A stretch of 64,000 nt of DNA from Candidatus Saccharimonadota bacterium (GTDB lineage Bacteria > Patescibacteriota > Saccharimonadia > Saccharimonadales > Saccharimonadaceae), in contig JAPUFB010000001.1 in NCBI GenBank assembly GCA_027492255.1, forward strand, positions 62,001-126,000, written 5' to 3'. Below are positions 46,995 through 56,386 of the stretch, in pieces. Position numbers and translations under genes: made by a program. The notes beneath the pieces were generated by a model. That model searched no databases. It was not told where the DNA came from and was given only the letters and a program-made list of their open reading frames with translations. How positions within the stretch are numbered: the stretch's first letter is position 1; every line of letters begins with the position of its first letter.

Positions 46995-48185
46995 ATGAGT
47001 AATAAACCAGTCGCCGTGAAGGTTGAGAATCTCTCCAAATCATTTAAGATCCCGCTTGAAGCGAGCAGTGGCCTCAAGCAGAAACTCATTAATTTTCTAA
47101 AGGGCAAGAAGGGGTATCGCACCTTTACACCGCTTAACGACGTATCATTTGAGATCCATAAAGGTGACTTCTTCGGTATTGTCGGCAAGAACGGGTCAGG
47201 CAAGAGTACCTTACTTAAAACGATCGCTGGTATCTATACACCGACCAAAGGTTCAGTCCAGGTCGAAGGTACGCTTGTTCCCTTTATCGAACTCGGCGTC
47301 GGGTTCAATCCTGAACTAACCGGCCGTGAAAACGTTTTCCTTAACGGCGCGTTGCTTGGCTTTAGCCACGATGAGATGGAATCGATGTATAACGAGATCG
47401 TTGATTTTGCCGAAATGCATGAGTTTATGGACGAGCGTCTTAAAAATTATTCGTCAGGCATGCAAGTACGACTAGCTTTTTCTATCGCAATCCGTGCAAA
47501 AAGTGACGTACTGTTGCTAGATGAGATACTGGCCGTAGGAGACGAGGCTTTTCAAAGAAAGTGTATAGACTATTTTCGCTCAATCAAGAAGAGTGGACAA
47601 ACAGTCATCCTTGTCACGCACGACATGACAAATGTTGAGCGTTTCTGTGATCGAGCTTTAGTCTTAAATGACGGGAAGATGATGGGGATCTACGAACCGC
47701 CAGAAGCAAAAAAGATTTACGAGCAACTAAACCGAGTAAGAGTTAAAGCACAAAAGAATGGATTTAATATTGAACAGAGATGGGGTACGAAAGGGGCTGA
47801 ATTAAAATCAATAACCTTAAACCACTCAAATAATGCCATGCAGGTACTGAAACAAGGCGAGCCGGTCACTATAAATATTAAACTCGTCTCCAATCAGCCA
47901 AAACGAGTTATTGTAGGGCTCGCCATCTATGACGAGAGCGGACTTGTGCTATCTGGTCCAAATAGTGAAAAATATGCCGTTAGCACAACTGACGATATCG
48001 CATACACTATACCTATCCTCCCGCTTAATCCAGGTGTTTATAGACTAAGGGTTGCATTATATGCAGAGAATTACACTGAAGAGTACGATCATATTGAAGA
48101 AGCAGTGATATTTGAAGTTGAAGCTGACGACGGTCCTCATCACGGCAAAATCAATCTATTCGGCGAATGGAGTTTAAGGAAATGA
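46995..48185 (+). CDS. wzt: ABC transporter ATPase with Wzt-like C-terminal domain
   Basis: 396 residues. Walker A GKNGSGKST at 64-72, Q-loop region, signature YSSGMQVRLAFS at about 152, Walker B VLLLDEIL, then H-loop TVILVTHD. Residues about 250-396 are a strand-rich Wzt-type carbohydrate-binding domain (VTINIKLVSNQPKRVIVGLAIYD), which in known systems recognises the finished chain end. Starts right after the permease stop; its end overlaps the next gene in an ATGA. Confidence 0.93.
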   Translation: MSNKPVAVKVENLSKSFKIPLEASSGLKQKLINFLKGKKGYRTFTPLNDVSFEIHKGDFFGIVGKNGSGKSTLLKTIAGIYTPTKGSVQVEGTLVPFIELGVGFNPELTGRENVFLNGALLGFSHDEMESMYNEIVDFAEMHEFMDERLKNYSSGMQVRLAFSIAIRAKSDVLLLDEILAVGDEAFQRKCIDYFRSIKKSGQTVILVTHDMTNVERFCDRALVLNDGKMMGIYEPPEAKKIYEQLNRVRVKAQKNGFNIEQRWGTKGAELKSITLNHSNNAMQVLKQGEPVTINIKLVSNQPKRVIVGLAIYDESGLVLSGPNSEKYAVSTTDDIAYTIPILPLNPGVYRLRVALYAENYTEEYDHIEEAVIFEVEADDGPHHGKINLFGEWSLRK

Positions 48186-49252
48186 ATGAAACAAAATCAA
48201 TACTCGAGAATACACTACCCTTCGACCAATATTCCAGACAACGAATTGTCTCGAGCCTAATAGATAAGTCATTGAGACCCCTATCAAATAAAAAAATGCT
48301 CAATATAATTGATCTGGGAGGTCATAAAGGGAAAACAACGGAATTCCAACCAAATGATAACGTGACGATTCTCGACGTGTTTGATGAAAGCTACAAAAAC
48401 TATATTAAAGGAGATGCGACTAAAACTTCGTTCAAAGACGGTGTATTCGATATAGCGTGCAGCTTTGATGTTTTTGAGCACATACCTCGTAAAAAGCGAC
48501 AAGCATTTGTAAATGAAGCGCTGAGAATTAGTAAATACGGCGTCTTTCTGGCGATGCCGGTAGATGTAGATAATAAAGTTTCATCTGCAGAAATCATGCT
48601 TAATAATTTCCATAAGACACTGTTTTCAACCGACCACAGATGGCTCAAGGAACATATCGACTACAGAATTCCAAACAAAGAAGAGGTAAAACGGATAGCT
48701 CTCACTAGCGGTGCAGACTGCGTTTCAATCTCAAGTAACCAGATTGGGGATTGGCAATTGCTGCAAATGCTTATTTTCTCAGCAGCGAATAACCCATATA
48801 TAACGGAAGACGTAAACGCTATTAATGCATGGTATAACAAAAATATCGACAGTCTTGACAGTGGTGTAGATGTTGGCTATAGACAAATATTCTTTATCTC
48901 TAAGCACGATGACAGCATCCGTTCTGTGAAGCATGAAATCGATGCAATAGCCAAGATGGAGACAAAGGATTACGTAACAGTTAATAGGGCTACATTTGAT
49001 GAATTTTCTAGAACACTTGCACGAATAAATAAACAATACGTTAATCAATTAGAGCTCTTCAACAAGGCAAGACAGACAAAAAAGCAGCTTTTGGATGAAA
49101 TCAAACTATTGACGGAGAATCTCGCTAACTTCAAGGACCACAACGTTAAACTAACAGCCGATCTGTCTCGTATATACTCGTCACCATCCTGGAAACTAAC
49201 GAAGCCGCTAAGGCTCGCAGCAAGAGCTCGCCGCAAGTTGGCGGGGAGATAA
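48182..49252 (+). CDS. SAM-dependent methyltransferase with C-terminal coiled coil
   Basis: 356 residues from the ATG at 48182, which overlaps the Wzt stop as ATGA; an ATG 15 nt upstream is not needed. Class I methyltransferase: IIDLGGHKGKTTEF (motif I), GDATKTSFKDGVFDIACSFDVFEHI (motifs II-III). Residues about 265-335 are coiled coil (NKQYVNQLELFNKARQ). The tail SSPSWKLTKPLRLAARARR is shared in form with the 52308 protein. By position it may cap a glycan chain by methylation, the signal read by Wzt. Confidence 0.8.
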   Translation: MNETKSILENTLPFDQYSRQRIVSSLIDKSLRPLSNKKMLNIIDLGGHKGKTTEFQPNDNVTILDVFDESYKNYIKGDATKTSFKDGVFDIACSFDVFEHIPRKKRQAFVNEALRISKYGVFLAMPVDVDNKVSSAEIMLNNFHKTLFSTDHRWLKEHIDYRIPNKEEVKRIALTSGADCVSISSNQIGDWQLLQMLIFSAANNPYITEDVNAINAWYNKNIDSLDSGVDVGYRQIFFISKHDDSIRSVKHEIDAIAKMETKDYVTVNRATFDEFSRTLARINKQYVNQLELFNKARQTKKQLLDEIKLLTENLANFKDHNVKLTADLSRIYSSPSWKLTKPLRLAARARRKLAGR

Positions 49253-49259
49253 GTCTACG

Positions 49260-51020
49260 ATGAATTTTAAACAGTATATAAAAAGACACAGAAGACTGTT
49301 GCAGCTAGCAAGGTTAGCTAGGAGGGTCTTTAACCGTAAGCTTCAGACTTCAGAACGCACCTATAATAACTGGATCAAAGACAGCGAACCTGGTGTATGG
49401 ACAACTCTGCGAGCAAATGACAATCAGCCACTTATTAGTGTAGTAGTGCCAGCTTATAACACTCCTGATAAATATCTTCACCCTCTCGTACAATCACTCA
49501 AGGATCAGACATATGAAAATTGGCAACTTTGCATATCCGATGCTTCGACTGATGAATCGCGTAGGCAAGCGATAGAATATATAGCGAAGAGCGACAATAG
49601 AATTTCCTATAGCTACAAAAAAGGCTTTCATATCTCCGAAAACACAAATGAGGGATTAAAGTTGGTGAAAGGTGAATATGTTGGCCTGCTTGACCATGAC
49701 GACACACTATCGCCACATGCGCTTGAAGAGATGGTGGTTGCGATAAATTCGAATCCAAAAGCCGACATTCTCTACAGCGACGAAGATAAGTTATCTGATG
49801 ATGGGACGGAGAGAACGATACCTTTCTTTAAACCAGACTGGTCACCCGATTTGCTACTGGGAGTCAATTATATTACTCACTTCCTTGTCATACGGAAGAC
49901 TTATATAGATAAGTTTGACGGGTTTCGATCGGCTTATAATGGTGCTCAAGACTATGATTTACTGCTCCGTCTTACGGAGAAGACCGAAAATATTGTACAT
50001 ATACCAAAAATTCTTTACCACTGGCGACTAGCAGACGGTTCAACAGCGAAAGTAGTTGGTGAGAAGAGTTATGCTGATAATGCGGGCCAAGAGGCGTTAA
50101 GAGATATGGTCAAGCGAAGGAAGATCAAGGCGGATGTTATCGAGATCCCCGAGAGACCTACAAACTACAGATTACGTTATCAACTGCCCAAGAAGCAGCC
50201 AAAGGTTTCGATCATTATTCCATTCAAGGACAAGCCCGACCTGCTTAAGCAATGTGTTGCTAGTATCTTAGAAAAGAGTACATATAAAAACTACGAGATA
50301 ATTCTTTTGTCTAACAATAGTGAACTAGATGAAACTACAGAATTAGTTAACAGACTAAAACAAGATAAAAGAATCAAAGCCTACAAGTGGGATCATCCCT
50401 TCAATTACTCGAAACTCAATAACTATGGTGTAAGCAAGTCTAGCGGGGAGTATATCGTTCTATTGAACAATGATACACAGGTTATAACGCCTGAATGGCT
50501 CGACGAGCTAGTAGGAGTTGCAATTCAGCCGGGCGTGGGTGCTGTGGGTCCGCTCTTACTATATCCCGATAAGAAGAACGGCATTCAGCATGCCGGTGTA
50601 ATCCTGGGTATGGGAACGATGGCGGGGCATGTATTCAGGTATCGCCAGCCCACTGAATGGACGGACTTTGGGCTTCCCGTCTGGCCGCGTAACTACCTAG
50701 CGTTGACCGCGGCTTGTCTGGTTGTGTCTAGAAAGCTATATAATAGTGTAGGCGGGCTTGATGAGACGTTTACGGTAGCCGGGCAGGATGTTGCATTTTG
50801 CTTACGTCTGCATGAGGCTGGATATAGAAATATATATTGGCCTTCAGCAAGCTTATATCACTACGAAAGTGTTTCGGTCGGCACATATAATAACGGCATA
50901 CAACTCGATTATGATCATTCGTTGACATATTATCGACCGTATCACGATGCCGGTGACCCATATTTTAATAAAAACTTAGATTTAATGAACGAGCAAGTCG
51001 GAATAGGAGGACAGATATGA
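49260..51020 (+). CDS. Two-domain glycosyltransferase family 2 protein
   Basis: 586 residues. A basic N-terminus, then a first GT2 domain (VVVPAYNTPDKYLHPLV, GLLDHDDTLSPHAL, YSDEDKLSDDG) and a second from about residue 320 (VSIIIPFKDKPDLLKQCV, NNDTQVITPEWLDEL, GGLDETFTVAGQDVAFCLR). Both have acidic metal-binding motifs, so it may add two sugars in turn. Within the exporter operon; overlaps the next gene by 4 nt. Confidence 0.9.
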   Translation: MNFKQYIKRHRRLLQLARLARRVFNRKLQTSERTYNNWIKDSEPGVWTTLRANDNQPLISVVVPAYNTPDKYLHPLVQSLKDQTYENWQLCISDASTDESRRQAIEYIAKSDNRISYSYKKGFHISENTNEGLKLVKGEYVGLLDHDDTLSPHALEEMVVAINSNPKADILYSDEDKLSDDGTERTIPFFKPDWSPDLLLGVNYITHFLVIRKTYIDKFDGFRSAYNGAQDYDLLLRLTEKTENIVHIPKILYHWRLADGSTAKVVGEKSYADNAGQEALRDMVKRRKIKADVIEIPERPTNYRLRYQLPKKQPKVSIIIPFKDKPDLLKQCVASILEKSTYKNYEIILLSNNSELDETTELVNRLKQDKRIKAYKWDHPFNYSKLNNYGVSKSSGEYIVLLNNDTQVITPEWLDELVGVAIQPGVGAVGPLLLYPDKKNGIQHAGVILGMGTMAGHVFRYRQPTEWTDFGLPVWPRNYLALTAACLVVSRKLYNSVGGLDETFTVAGQDVAFCLRLHEAGYRNIYWPSASLYHYESVSVGTYNNGIQLDYDHSLTYYRPYHDAGDPYFNKNLDLMNEQVGIGGQI

Positions 51021-52306
51021 CTGACTATATAGAAAAAGCAAAGAATATTTATAAAAACCAGGGTCCAGGGATGCTTGCTAAAAAAAGCCTCAGGTTTACA
51101 AGGACAAAATTGCTAGAGGTTGTTGCACCAGCACTTATTCATCGTGGATACAAGGAACTATGGGAAGAGTATAGTTTCGTGTCGAACCCGATATTTCAAA
51201 TTAATTCGAAAGATTTTGAAGCGAGCAAAAAGGCAACAGCAAGAAAGCTAACGGGCAAAATCAAGACTGCAAACTGGCTCGTACCCAACTTTGATCATAT
51301 AAAGTTTGGGGGAATCTATACTATATTTCGTTTTATAGAAAAGATGTCGATTGAAGGTGTTACCAATAGGATCATTATTTACGATAAGCCGTCTTTTGAT
51401 TTATCGAAACTTCAAGCACAGATTGAAGAGAATTTTCCCAATTTAAAGAATTATGAATTTATCATTTTTGATCACGCCAACCAGGACGTAAATGAGTTGC
51501 CGGAGTGTGATATCGCCATCTGCTCATTTTGGGTATCGGCCTATATATTATTAAAATTCAATAAAACCAAACGAAAATACTACTTCATACAAGATTATGA
51601 ACCGCTTTTTTACGCCGGAGGCTCAACCTACGCACTTGCTGAGTCGACCTATCGTTTTGGCTTTAGAGCCATTGTTAATACACCGGGGCTGCTGGCGGCA
51701 GTAAATCAACGACATGGCATGGAAGGCATTAGCTTCATTCCGGCTGTCGATAGGAAGATCTATTATCCAGATCCAAAAAAAGACAACAAACGAGTACGAA
51801 TTTTCTTCTACGCACGGCCAAATAATCCTCGCAATGCCTTCAACTTAGGGATCGATATCATTAAGCAGCTCATCGATAAATACGGTGATAAGATTGAGGT
51901 TATTACAGCAGGCGCGACCTGGAATGAGTCAATATACGGCCTTGATAAAAAGATTACCAATCTCGGCCTAATCAAGTCGCTTGAAGAAGTCGGAGAACTT
52001 TATAGGCACTGTGACATAGGCTTTGTGTATATGCTGTCAAAACACCCTTCATACCAGCCATTCGAGTTTATGGCTTCTGGTATGGCGACAGTTACCAACA
52101 ACAACGAAGATAACCTCTGGATGCTTAAGCATGAGGAGAATTGTTTGCTTTCAGAACCGTCTGCCGCTGCTATGGCAGAGCAGGTCGGTAGGCTCATCGA
52201 GGATAAGGATCTACGGAATAAAATAACGAAAACAGCAGAAAAAGCTTTGAGTTACACATGGCTGCAACAGACCGATATGATCTGGAATGATATAGCCAAC
52301 AACTAA
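51017..52306 (+). CDS. WsaF-like glycosyltransferase
   Basis: 429 residues. Helical N-terminus of about 75 residues, then TANWLVPNFDHIKFGGIYTI as in WsaF-type rhamnosyltransferases, DYEPLFYAGGSTYALAE and a GT-B C-terminal domain with VRIFFYARPNNPRNAF and SYQPFEFMASGMATVTNNN. It probably adds a deoxy-hexose to the growing surface glycan. ATGA overlap with the gene before. Confidence 0.82.
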   Translation: MTDYIEKAKNIYKNQGPGMLAKKSLRFTRTKLLEVVAPALIHRGYKELWEEYSFVSNPIFQINSKDFEASKKATARKLTGKIKTANWLVPNFDHIKFGGIYTIFRFIEKMSIEGVTNRIIIYDKPSFDLSKLQAQIEENFPNLKNYEFIIFDHANQDVNELPECDIAICSFWVSAYILLKFNKTKRKYYFIQDYEPLFYAGGSTYALAESTYRFGFRAIVNTPGLLAAVNQRHGMEGISFIPAVDRKIYYPDPKKDNKRVRIFFYARPNNPRNAFNLGIDIIKQLIDKYGDKIEVITAGATWNESIYGLDKKITNLGLIKSLEEVGELYRHCDIGFVYMLSKHPSYQPFEFMASGMATVTNNNEDNLWMLKHEENCLLSEPSAAAMAEQVGRLIEDKDLRNKITKTAEKALSYTWLQQTDMIWNDIANN

Positions 52307-52307
52307 T

Positions 52308-53297
52308 ATGAATCAAAGAGTAGAATTTGCCACCAAGGGCATAGATATTAGTAGTAAAACCGGGCTAGAGCTTGGTCCCTTGACTATGCCAACAGTCAAA
52401 AAAGATAAGAACGCAAAGATATTTTACCTAGATCATTTGAGCACAGAAGATCTCAAGAAAAAATATAAAGATGAGCCCATTAACCCAGCGGACATAGTCG
52501 ACGTTGATTTTGTTATAAACGGTACGATAAAACAATCTGTAAAGAAGAGGAAATTTGATTACGTGATCGCATCGCACGTGATTGAACATATTCCAAACAC
52601 GATTGCATGGCTTGCGGAGATTGAAGAAGTGCTAAAGGATGAAGGGCTTTTATCTCTTGTTATCCCCGATAAACGCTACACGTTTGATATCTTCCGGCAC
52701 GAGTCAGAACCCTCGTCTGTTATTGGGGCGTATATAGATGGAATTGATAGATTTACGTCAGAGATGGTCTATGACGCTTGGGTAAACTTTATGAAAGACA
52801 TTGATGCGCCAAGTATATGGAGAGATCCTGAATATTACACCAAAATTAAACCAAAGCATAGATGGTCAGAAAATGAGGCGCTCGAACTGGCGAAGCGTAG
52901 TGCCTCAGGAGAATATATCGATACCCACTGCTATGTGTTTACACCCGTCTCATTTCTGAAAGTAGTAAGATCCCTCATAAGCGTTAATCTTATAAACTTT
53001 ACTATCGAGCATTTTGCGTCCACCCCGGAAAATGAGATAGAGTTTTACGTAATGCTTAGAAAGGTTACCAATTGGAACGACCGGTTAAAACAAGAAGAAC
53101 TTGCGAAAATTAACCGTTTAATAAAAGATTATGATGAAGATCGTATCTATATATCTAAAATTCAAGAACTTGAACAGGAAAATGACAAACTAGTTCATCA
53201 ATTAGATCTAATAAAGAGCAGTATTTCCTGGAAAATAATGAAACCCCTCAAGTATACAAAAAAGCTGTTAAAGTCTATAAATAAACCCGTTCGATAA
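52308..53297 (+). CDS. SAM-dependent methyltransferase with coiled-coil tail
   Basis: 329 residues. LELGPLTMPTVKKD and FDYVIASHVIEHIPNTIAWL mark the SAM-binding fold; LSLVIPDKRYTFD follows. The C-terminal 70 residues are a coiled coil (KIQELEQENDKLVHQLDLIK) ending SSISWKIMKPLKYTKKL, which parallels the tail of the 48182 protein. Last gene of the exporter operon. Confidence 0.8.
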   Translation: MNQRVEFATKGIDISSKTGLELGPLTMPTVKKDKNAKIFYLDHLSTEDLKKKYKDEPINPADIVDVDFVINGTIKQSVKKRKFDYVIASHVIEHIPNTIAWLAEIEEVLKDEGLLSLVIPDKRYTFDIFRHESEPSSVIGAYIDGIDRFTSEMVYDAWVNFMKDIDAPSIWRDPEYYTKIKPKHRWSENEALELAKRSASGEYIDTHCYVFTPVSFLKVVRSLISVNLINFTIEHFASTPENEIEFYVMLRKVTNWNDRLKQEELAKINRLIKDYDEDRIYISKIQELEQENDKLVHQLDLIKSSISWKIMKPLKYTKKLLKSINKPVR

Positions 53298-53308
53298 AAG
53301 CAATAGTA

Positions 53309-55693
53309 CTAATAGAGCGGCTGGGAAATAGTAAAGAGGCGTATCGTATTTGAATCAACAGCTGTAAGCGACTGCGTTGAGCCGCCATACGCACGAAATG
53401 CCGAATAGGTCATGACATGATGGATAGCTTCACCGGATGCATAATAGATAGCCCCATCATCGATATTGTATAGGTAGCGGGTTAAGGTTGGAACACTCTT
53501 TTTTATGATACTTTTGTTAATGGAATTGAAGCTGGTAGGAAGGATTCCGAAATCACTGGCAAGAGCGCCCGGTAGTTGGTAGAGGCCTGTACTCGTCGTA
53601 ATAAAGAACGTATTATCACTGCTTGCGCCGTTTCCTAGAGCTGTAGTATCAACTGGGTAATCACTAAGTATTGTTGACGAGTACGACTGAATTGACCCCC
53701 AATCAAATCCGTAGGCATTGAATACACCAGGTGAAGGGATATAGGTTAACTTATGGTTGTTGACGACGTATATTTTCCCGCTACCATCATCCAAGGCCAC
53801 GAGCCTGCCGTCTGCAATATAATCAGTACCTTGAGAGATTGTAGTTATTTTATCGCTTCGAAGCGCCGATACTCCGCTTGGTGCGGTTGATAGTGAGGCG
53901 AAATCTTCAGGTCGGGTGACATGATGTTTTTTACTCGCGTCAAGGTAATAGACATACGGATTGGTCCAGATAGTGGTCGATAATGTATCAGAAGAGAGGT
54001 TATTTAGTAGTGAGTCGGGCTGACTTACGAACTGTTTATCACTCCAGAGCGTAGTTAGTGCGTCCGGTATAGCCACCTTCCTCGCCTGATCAATGATATA
54101 TTTCTTGCCATTTGACAATACCCACGGAATTAAAGGAGTAGACGATGGGAGGGTCTTGCTGTACGAGGATTCTGGAACTGATAAGTTAGCTACCCTGTTG
54201 AGTGACCAGTCATAATAGCTGTTCATATCCTGCACTAAGTAGTAAGCGCTTCCATCGAAATAGTATAGGGGTGAAGTTGAGGAGAATTGCAGCACACCAG
54301 GGGTTGTAAGGAGTAATACGCCTAAGGGTTGCTGTGCATTCACTGCAGTTGGCACAAACACTGGTGTGGTGTTTAGACCGAGGTCGCTAAGAGTCTTCGG
54401 GTTAGCTATAGGCTGTTTGCTACCGTCGGACATTTTATACAATATGCCGTTTATATACGCGACGTTCGTCAATGATGAACCCTGCTTTAGATACTGTGTT
54501 TGGAAGACACTGCTTAGGGCGGTCAATTTTGTACTATCAAAGCAACTTAGCCCCCAGGCCGTACACATATCACTTGAAACATGGTATCGCGCACCATCAT
54601 TTACTAAATATACACCACCAGTATCCCATAGTAAGTTTGATAAAGATCCGCCATCCGTCAGAGAACTAAGCACGTTATCCGATACAGGCATTGTCGGGAA
54701 GATGTCTAGTTTGTAATTTGTCATTACTTGCCAGCTAGGTATGTAGTATTTCGTTGAGTTACTGACCAAGTAGATAGCACCAGAAGATTGCTGATAATAC
54801 AGAGATGCACCGATCGGCTGTGGAAATTGCGTAGACCCGAACCAGTCAGTGAAGTACAGATAGAAGTTTCGGTTTCCATAGGCACTACAGGCATCACCTG
54901 TCCCGTAGCCAGCATTAAGTGCGGCTTGATTTGGCTGATATGGTGTGTAATCGTAGAGTGCTTGAGTTGCACGATTCTGGATATTCACCGTCGAGCCGCC
55001 ACACGCACTATTAGGGCTCCATTGAATAGTATTGTTGCCAAGTACGTAAGGTGAATACCATGTGGGACTGTTATCCAGGACTGCTCTGAACATCTTTGCT
55101 GACCAGGTTACTTGATTAGTGAAACCGTAGTAGGTTGTATCACAAGGCGCTGTGTCAGGACAACCATAGCCTGTTGCCCCACGATACTGTGTTGAAAGGG
55201 GCCAGGTATCTGTGACAAGCCCTTGTTCTTTTTGTAGTAATACAATAAGAACCTGCGGATTGATTTGATACTGTTGAGAAATATTGTAAATAATCTGCGC
55301 AGCGCTAATACTATTTTCACTATAAGACTTGAGGCATATGTATGGAGGTGCGGGCCAGCCCTTTGAGGCTGCATACTGAGCATGAGTGAGGTTTGAGCCG
55401 TATTCGGAAGCTAATTGAGTCCCGCTAGTATCACACGCGGCAACTTTACTGTTAAGAAAAGCCTGGATTTGACTGACGTTCATGGAAAAGCTGTTCGTGA
55501 ATACGCCATCGTCAATAATACGCCCAGCGTTAAATCCGACTACCGGACTCGCATATACAGTGTTGATAGCGACGCTCGATACCGTGAGGATAGTTCCAAG
55601 AAATAACGCCAAATATATCATATGGCGTTTTCTGATCCTCGGCGTTGAGGGGTGTCTATCTTCTCTCATGGTCTCTATTTTAGTCTTATTCAT
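53309..55693 (-). CDS. Large secreted protein with lysozyme-like domain and repeated beta units
   Basis: 794 residues. Signal anchor (MIYLALFLGTILTVSSVAI), then a domain of about 220 residues with SYSENSISAAQIIYNISQQY, NPQVLIVLLQKEQGLVT (a Glu in a lysozyme-like helix) and conserved Cys pairs. Residues about 290-790 hold roughly nine imperfect units of about 45-60 residues of the type IYLVSNSTKYYIPSW / RYHVSSDMCTAWGL / KKHHVTRPEDFASL, probably beta-rich and possibly a propeller or binding array. TACAAT lies 7 nt before the ATG. Probably a surface enzyme or adhesin; an ATG 24 nt downstream is an alternative start. Confidence 0.65.
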   Translation of the reverse strand: MNKTKIETMREDRHPSTPRIRKRHMIYLALFLGTILTVSSVAINTVYASPVVGFNAGRIIDDGVFTNSFSMNVSQIQAFLNSKVAACDTSGTQLASEYGSNLTHAQYAASKGWPAPPYICLKSYSENSISAAQIIYNISQQYQINPQVLIVLLQKEQGLVTDTWPLSTQYRGATGYGCPDTAPCDTTYYGFTNQVTWSAKMFRAVLDNSPTWYSPYVLGNNTIQWSPNSACGGSTVNIQNRATQALYDYTPYQPNQAALNAGYGTGDACSAYGNRNFYLYFTDWFGSTQFPQPIGASLYYQQSSGAIYLVSNSTKYYIPSWQVMTNYKLDIFPTMPVSDNVLSSLTDGGSLSNLLWDTGGVYLVNDGARYHVSSDMCTAWGLSCFDSTKLTALSSVFQTQYLKQGSSLTNVAYINGILYKMSDGSKQPIANPKTLSDLGLNTTPVFVPTAVNAQQPLGVLLLTTPGVLQFSSTSPLYYFDGSAYYLVQDMNSYYDWSLNRVANLSVPESSYSKTLPSSTPLIPWVLSNGKKYIIDQARKVAIPDALTTLWSDKQFVSQPDSLLNNLSSDTLSTTIWTNPYVYYLDASKKHHVTRPEDFASLSTAPSGVSALRSDKITTISQGTDYIADGRLVALDDGSGKIYVVNNHKLTYIPSPGVFNAYGFDWGSIQSYSSTILSDYPVDTTALGNGASSDNTFFITTSTGLYQLPGALASDFGILPTSFNSINKSIIKKSVPTLTRYLYNIDDGAIYYASGEAIHHVMTYSAFRAYGGSTQSLTAVDSNTIRLFTISQPLY

Positions 55694-55698
55694 AGTGT

Positions 55699-56253
55699 TT
55701 ATTGTATGGTTATACTTTTTGTTGCTGATCCCGTAAGTGTCGAACTGCTATACGTAATAAGTGCCCCCCATGTTCCAGGAGATAGTTCAGAAGTTTGTAT
55801 ATCAAATCCTTGGCAGGTTGAAGTACTTGAAAGAGCCTGTATGCCAGCCGTTTTTATTACTGAAGATTGTCCGCTACGGCTAAGAACGAGGGTGCAGGTT
55901 CCTGTATTTTCAACAGCACCGATAAGTGCCCTGATCTGTAGCGTTGAACCATTTTGATTTGCGGCCGTAATGGTCACCTGTACGTTTTTCAGCGTACTGC
56001 CAGGGCTTGTCGTTGGAGCTGCCGGTGTATCGCTTGAACCCGTCTTCACCGTGGTTCCCGCTTGCTGCTGTTCGGGTGTTGCTGGCTCATAATTAATCGC
56101 TCCATCATTACTAGACGCTTTATTAGTTGTCCAGCCGAACAGGTTACCGTGAAAAGCATACACATAAGTAAGAGCGCCTATAATAAGTACTAGCGACAGG
56201 GAAGTGGCGATAATTAGTTTTCTAGGAAATAGTTTTTTCGCTGAGTATTTCAT
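55699..56253 (-). CDS. Membrane-anchored surface protein with Ig-like domain
   Basis: 184 residues. Basic N-terminus, one helix (LIIATSLSLVLIIGALTYVYAF), a Pro/Thr/Gln/Ser-rich linker of about 50 residues and a C-terminal beta-rich domain with two Cys (GTCTLVLSRSGQSSV and STCQGFDIQTSEL). Not recognised. Stops 5 nt before the large secreted protein and is probably co-expressed with it. Confidence 0.65.
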   Translation of the reverse strand: MKYSAKKLFPRKLIIATSLSLVLIIGALTYVYAFHGNLFGWTTNKASSNDGAINYEPATPEQQQAGTTVKTGSSDTPAAPTTSPGSTLKNVQVTITAANQNGSTLQIRALIGAVENTGTCTLVLSRSGQSSVIKTAGIQALSSTSTCQGFDIQTSELSPGTWGALITYSSSTLTGSATKSITIQ

Positions 56254-56386
56254 TATTTATGTTGTATTCCTTTTGATTTATTATACTATAATCACTAGCA
56301 TTATGCCAAAATCGTTTTAATAATCGATCACTCGAGTATAGTAAGCTATACCTAAAGTACTACGCTTATGAGATAATAAAAAAAGA

